In this document: in pieces, positions 58,994 through 64,000 of the stretch
Position numbering within the stretch: the first letter of the stretch is position 1
Layout: each line of letters begins with the position of its first letter
Source of the DNA: Chaunax sp. Z400
Taxonomy: Eukaryota; Chordata; Actinopteri; Lophiiformes; Chaunacidae
Direction of reading: 5' to 3'
Assembly: GCA_037577475.1 (NCBI GenBank)
Contig: CM075192.1
Span: 13,239,908 to 13,303,907, forward strand
Length of the DNA stretch: 64,000 bases
Made by a program: the position numbers and the translations under genes
The notes under the pieces: generated by a model
Told to the model about the DNA's origin: nothing
Database searches by the model: none
What the model saw: only the letters and a program-made list of their open reading frames with translations

Positions 58994-60754
58994 TGAATGC
59001 ATATACACGCACAGCTTTGTGGGTTGAGTCACGTTCTCCCAGTTAAAGGCACATAGTGCCAAATAAAAGACATGGTATATTCACATGCACCTAGAAGTGT
59101 GCACAGGTGTGATGGAATTGGAAAAGAGTAATTTATACTGTATGCTATGCTTTGATAGAGTCTTTCAGGGAATGCGTTGTTTTATGTGGTCTCTGTCACA
59201 ATGATGCAGAGCAAGCACAACTTCTACTCTGAATCATGTGTTATGTAATCTGATGCCACAATGAAGGCTTCGAAATGAGATCCACTAAGTAAAATGGTCA
59301 AATGTGTTATGTAAGTCACATTTTGTGTGAAATTACATGGATTTTAGCCTTTGGATCTTTTATTTTATATTAAATTCAGAAATTTGACATGTGATGGGTT
59401 GCAGGCGTGCCCTCAGCTACACACAGGATCAGTGTTTTCGTGGGATCGCCTTTTAATCCTTTATGAAGAATCCAATATGTAGAGGGGTGTTCCTGAGGCA
59501 GGGGAAGAAAGAGTGGAGCCCTCATTGTATTGTATTGGTAATTTTTTTTAATTTAGTTTATTTACTTCGAAATTATAATTTGCAAGACCTTTATGATGGG
59601 ATTCAGTCATCTCATGCATACTGTAATGAATTTCACACATTTTTTTTAACGTCTGCTGCTAGTATACTACTACTACTGGTGAACATAATAGTAACAATAT
59701 CTGATCATTTTTTGAAAGCATTAAGTGACATCTAAAAATAATAGTGAAGAATAAATTGAGCAGCCATCTTTTCATAACATCTGAAGCTATAAAAGTAAAT
59801 GTGGACCATAATGATTGACCATATGATTAGAAATACTCCAAAAGATGGTTTCTTAAGGGTTCCTGTTAAAATAGTTATTAAAAGGTTATATTATAGTTTA
59901 TATATCTGCTGAACTGGACATTTTTAGTTAGAAAAATAAACTTTTCAAACTTAGGCTAAAGCCTGTTTGTATCCCCACCCCCCAAAAAAAGAAAAAAAAA
60001 AGTTGCCAGCACAACCACATCCAATTAATTTACATACAGTTTACACAATTGCAATTAGTGCAGAGACCTTTATAAGTACATCCTTGGCCTAATGAGACCA
60101 CTGATGTCTCAGTTCAACATGGTCATACCTTGCAGAGAGGCTGCTGTGGAAATGCATATGATTAGTGCAGATGTTTGTTGGTGATTAATCGCTTTATTTT
60201 TTTCAATGAGTTGATTGATCATTTAGTCTCTGAAATGAATGAAAATAATGAAAAATGTCTTAACATAATTTCTCTTTGCACAAGTCGATTTCCTCTAATA
60301 GCTTTTTTGACGCTTAGCAACAAAACAGGTTTCCATTGTACAATTATATCAGCATGTTTTTTTTTTTATTTCCATGTAATAAATGCCTTAAATAGTTAAT
60401 CGTCAACATCAGTCAACCGAATTTGCTTTGAGTCACTCCTCCCTTTCAACACTACATATGATCATGACTTGGGATGCAATTGTGCTGTTAAAGCACTATA
60501 ATGCAAATCAAATGGAATTAAGACTTTGGTTACAACCACCCTAAAAAGCAAGTGTTTTGTTGAGGGAACCAGTTGTGATGTCTCATTAAAGCAGCAACCA
60601 TGTTGGGACTGCCACATGCATTTACATGACTGTGGCTTGACAACGTTTCTTCCATAAAACAGTAAACTTTTGTTGCAGTTTGGCTGTTCTTTAGGCGACA
60701 ACTGCATTTTGGGGCCCTGAAAATGCAAATATTTGAAAATGGCTTCCAGTTTAG
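58994..60754. other. Intronic, nothing recognised
   Basis: AT-rich, with an A-run at 59983-60001; no second exon of the NCAM1-like gene is visible. Confidence 0.45.
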
Positions 60755-60960
60755 GGTTGGGCATCATTTGCATTTTAACGATTCTGATTCCGATTCTGCT
60801 TTTCGGTTCCGGTTCTTGATGATTCTCAAATCCAGTTCTGTGAGGGGCGGGGTCAAAACAGGCAACATGCTTATTTCACAAAAGAAAAATATGGTATAGT
60901 ATAAGTATAACTTGTTTGCTGTCTTGCTGTTGGGAATAAGACAAACTTTATTTAATTTTC
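60755..60960 (+). repeat. Teleost dispersed repeat (GGGTTGGGCATC type)
   Basis: AGGGTTGGGCATCATTTGC, then TTTTAACGATTCTGATTCCG, TCGGTTCCGGTTCTTGATGA and a GGGGCGGGG stretch follow the order of a common fish non-autonomous element. The right boundary is approximate. Confidence 0.55.
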
Positions 60961-62084
60961 ACTTAGCCGATTGTGACGAAGTGCTGCTGGCTGTTGGCTC
61001 AGCAGTACTCTGCCAGTTGGTCTTAAAAGCCAGATAGACAAATGCACGTTTCTGTAAATCATTTCACATCCATTCCCTGTGTTTGTTTGTTTTTTCTTTT
61101 CTTATATGCTCCGGGCCACTGCACAGCTTTAGAGGATTTTTATTGAATCAGAAGTTGTTTCAGAATGGAACTGATGATTGAAAAAGACAACCACTGTATT
61201 CTGAGCCAATCTCTGGGAAATGTCAGCCATGCATGTTTTGGGTATTGTATTGATTCAGACCAGTAATTTCAACAAATTCATATGTTATTTTAACCGTGAA
61301 ATGGCTCTGTGGAGTTTTAAAGCTCCCATATATCTTGCACATCGTGTATCTTAAATGTGACAGATGTCAACGTTTTTATCCAGTATTAGGAAGCAGAAGC
61401 AAGAGAGAGGTTGTGGTTTGGATCCAACTAGGACCTTGTGACTCTTCAATGATGAGGAGTAAATCAGACAGATCCAGGTCTGGAAGAGTTGAGGGGAGAT
61501 ACATTGCCTAAGGATGCTAAAAAGATGACATTACACGTGCATGTGACCCCATGAAGCACTGTGGGAGAAACAGAAACATCCTTTCCTGAGGGTTTGCTCA
61601 CAGAAGAGGGACATATCTGGGTTTAGCTGTTGTTTTTGTTGTTGTTTTTTTCAGTGCTTAGCCTCTGTGGTGGAAGCATCCTTATGTCTTTCCTCCGAGG
61701 TTTGAGTGTGTGTATTAGGGATTAATATTAATGTGGTTTAATTTAAGAGTATGAAACTGTTTAGATGCAGCGCTGAACAAAGATGCCTGGGAGACGAGCT
61801 TGTTTTGAACCTATTTCATGGATATTGCTTTTTAGCTTAATATTAAAATCCTACTGACTTCATACCACAGTGTAAACATGCTAAGATCTCAGTGCTATCA
61901 AGAAATTAAAACAGTGTGACCTTGTCATTCATCAAATTAAATGAATAGGCCTATGCTGTGAGAAACCTTTGGCCATTAAACTGTACTCCTCTCCTCTGTG
62001 AGACAAAGCAACGTATGACAGGGTGTTGCAGACTTTGTCACAGTATTAATTATTTGCTTGACACACTGCTTGTATTTCTTAAAG
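60961..62084. other. Intronic, nothing recognised
   Basis: No exon or repeat family identified. Confidence 0.5.
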
Positions 62085-62330
62085 GGATAGTTCACCCCCA
62101 AATCAAAAATGCATATTTTCCCCCTCAGGTTTTGGAGATATTGGCTGTAGAGATGTCTGCCTTCTCTTAAATATAAGGAAACTAGATGGCAAACTAAAAG
62201 CACCAAAAAATACATTTGGAAAAACTCAACAGCAACGCCTCTTTTCCAGAAGTCTTTACCTTGTTTACTCAAGTAAATTTACAGCTCTTGTTGTGAACAG
62301 TGTCACGCAGGAACTATTTTCTTTACGTAT
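62085..62330 (+). repeat. Teleost dispersed repeat (AAAGGGATAGTTCACCCC type)
   Basis: AAAGGGATAGTTCACCCCCA, TTTTGGAGATATTGGC, AGAGATGTCTGCCTTCTCTT, AACTAGATGGCA, AAAAACTCAACAGCAACGCC and GGAACTATTTTCTTTACG are successive parts of a very common non-autonomous fish repeat. Confidence 0.7.
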
Positions 62331-63493
62331 GAAGCACAATGAAAGTGGTATCAGTAGATATGAGTGATGGGGTGTGAGGGGTGCAAAAGTGCAAGCACCC
62401 TTGGTCAGACCATGTATGACTTTTTACTGTGATTAACTGTATCTTGAAGTTGAATCTGTACTTTATGGGATGCCAATAAAGGGATGCGAGGACTAGAATG
62501 CTGAAGTTCCACCAGAAAAGTTGTTAGGCCTAGAAACAATATTTTGACCGAGGCTGGCAGCCCAGATTGGGTGTCTTTTTATTATTCCCCCCTAGGGACA
62601 TATAGGGTTACCCTTGTCTGTCCGCACCCAACGGGGAATATTCTATCCAAATCTCCTCAAAAACCACTGGACAGAATTCAATGAAATGTCATACATGCTT
62701 TGAAAGGGTGTGCATCTCACACTTAGTTTCTTCACTTTTTTTTCATTTCAGTTTTACATTTTAAGCACATTTGAACTTAAGTGATTTCCATGTCACTTTG
62801 CTCACTTTCTAGTTCTCTGTGCACATTTCCCCACCATTTTGAACTGCCCCAATTTCAACTGTAGTTTAAAAACAATGCTTAGGCCTTGAAAAAGATGTTT
62901 ATCTCCTGATTTGATACCATCACAATATTTGAATGCCTGTTTTACTCATGGTCATTTCTCGACTTTGATAAGGGGGGCACTATTTTCAGTGTTGCTCCAT
63001 TATACTGTCTGCTAAACCACACATGTCCCTATACCACTCAAATACAATATAATAACATGTCTGGCAGATGATATTAACAATCTGTTGTGGTTTTTTTTAA
63101 GGTTAACTGCATTAATTAATTAATTATGTTGAAAGCCTGTTTTAGAATAACAAATGAGGGGAAGGCGGAGTGGTCTGCTTTGTTATTAATGTGACATCTG
63201 CAGGAGTGGAGAGCAAGCCTCGGCGGAAAGCCATCGTTGTCTAAGGTGCTGAATGGGCACAGAACCAGACTGAACACTGACTCATTCTCTTTACCATAGT
63301 GTTGGTGTTAACTTGTTTAATGCTGCAGTGTGTGTTGGCCAGTCGGTTTCGTGGAATTCAGTTTACCGGAATGAACCGCTCCACTCACGTTATTCTCTGG
63401 GTGTCGATATAGAAAGTTCACACGTAAACTGTAGTAAACTGTAGCATTACTTCTTGTTCGTCTCACTTATTGAGTGAATGAAGCATTTTTTTT
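62331..63493. other. Intronic, one dispersed repeat fragment
   Basis: Positions 62585-62715 hold the plus-strand relative of the repeat at 8030-8160. The remaining sequence is unremarkable. Confidence 0.5.
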
Positions 63494-63533
63494 AATGCTC
63501 CATCATTCAAAAATTTCTGAATGATGGAGCATT
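63494..63533. repeat. Perfect 16-bp inverted repeat (hairpin)
   Basis: AATGCTCCATCATTCA, an 8-base loop, then TGAATGATGGAGCATT. Confidence 0.93.
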
Positions 63534-63645
63534 CATCTTGATCACCATACATGAGGATGTCATTTGCTACTCTTATTAGTGCTGTTTCTGTTCCATTGTG
63601 ATGGTTGTCGAAACCAGTTTGGATTTTATTCCAAATGTTGCAATG
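63534..63645 (-). pseudogene. Possible LINE reverse transcriptase fragment
   Basis: The minus-strand translation NKIQTGFDNHHNGTETALIR followed by VANDILMYGDQDECS resembles the block before the first catalytic aspartate in L2/Rex1-type LINE reverse transcriptases, where a similar Q-S-G-F…H-S-T-E-T-A-L…N-D motif is conserved. It stops exactly at the hairpin, before the catalytic residues, so it is a dead fragment of about 35 residues. Confidence 0.5.
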
Positions 63646-63735
63646 AATGTAACTTTTCAAGTTGGACTGTGTGCGGGAAAATAAATTCAGCTTTTGATTC
63701 ACTCGTCCATCTCCTACGCACCTGGTTCAAGAAAT

Positions 63736-63763
63736 AGATGTTTCAAGTATTCTTGAAACATCT
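63736..63763. repeat. Perfect 12-bp inverted repeat (hairpin)
   Basis: AGATGTTTCAAG, loop TATT, CTTGAAACATCT, about 200 bases right of the first hairpin. Confidence 0.9.
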
Positions 63764-64000
63764 TCTCTTGCCATGACATCATCGGTGTCCATGTGCATGG
63801 TAACAATAAGTGGTGATCGAATAGGGTTGGGATGTGTATGAAGATCTAAAATTTTGTGTCCAGAGACACTTGGTTATGCCACAAGCCAGTTCAACAAGTC
63901 TTGAGATGGAATTATCAATTGCAATGATTTTGGGTTGGCCATTAAGGTACCCACCATCTACAATAGCTCTTCTGACTATGAAAACAAGGGCAAAATGCCA

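Larger units (their letters stand above)
58394..64000 (+). other. Presumed intron 1 of the NCAM1-like gene
   Basis: It starts with the donor GTAAGAC. No Ig-domain exon is seen before the window ends. The first 300 bases remain GC-rich (58490-58580), and beyond that lie AT-rich DNA and the repeats listed separately. Confidence 0.45.

Noticed and set aside
58592..59062. Minus-strand open frame of 156 codons
   Set aside because: It runs through the AC microsatellite and the start of the presumed intron, and has no domain or splice support.

Overview
The window looks like a piece of a ray-finned fish (teleost) chromosome, probably percomorph. It is AT-rich, with almost no long open reading frames, and it carries several dispersed repeat types that I recognise from teleost genomes: tRNA-derived SINEs, short non-autonomous elements, an L1 tail and a BEL/Pao LTR retrotransposon. 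Microsatellites of types AC, TA, ATT and GAAA are also present. It is not bacterial, and nothing resembles operons or CRISPR arrays.

Host genes are represented only by two first coding exons. On the minus strand at 27.8 kb a 76-nt exon encodes a signal peptide and ends in a phase-1 GTAAGT donor inside a CpG-rich block. I cannot name the gene; a cell-adhesion Ig-superfamily gene such as a CADM is one possibility. On the plus strand at 58.3 kb a 52-nt exon encodes a second signal peptide, also with a phase-1 donor, and it resembles the start of NCAM1. The genes are divergent, with start codons about 30 kb apart. Positions 1-27806 would be intron 1 (or later introns) of the left gene, 27883-58341 the shared intergenic region plus 5' UTRs, and 58394-64000 intron 1 of the right gene.

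The intergenic region holds the main feature, a nested insertion. A 5'-truncated L1 tail (35872-42962, 10-bp target duplication) is split by a BEL/Pao element (36124-42464). That element has 446-bp LTRs differing at three positions, a 5-bp target duplication and one uninterrupted 1549-codon frame. The frame reads Gag (DUF1759-like region and three zinc clusters), protease, the lead-in to reverse transcriptase, and then directly the linker, integrase and C-terminal domain. Reverse transcriptase and RNase H are missing in frame. This is a young, structurally complete element with intact Gag-protease-integrase that would need reverse transcriptase in trans, and it is the most noteworthy item here.

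The rest is intronic or intergenic DNA with scattered repeats: three SINE copies plus a fragment, a pair of LTR-like repeats in opposite orientation (23968-24472 and 48221-48718), a possible solo LTR (16356-16918), several copies of fish short-interspersed families, a 66-bp AT palindrome, perfect hairpins, and a degenerate tandem array at 31370-31870. Repeat family assignments rest on memory of common teleost repeats, not on a search.
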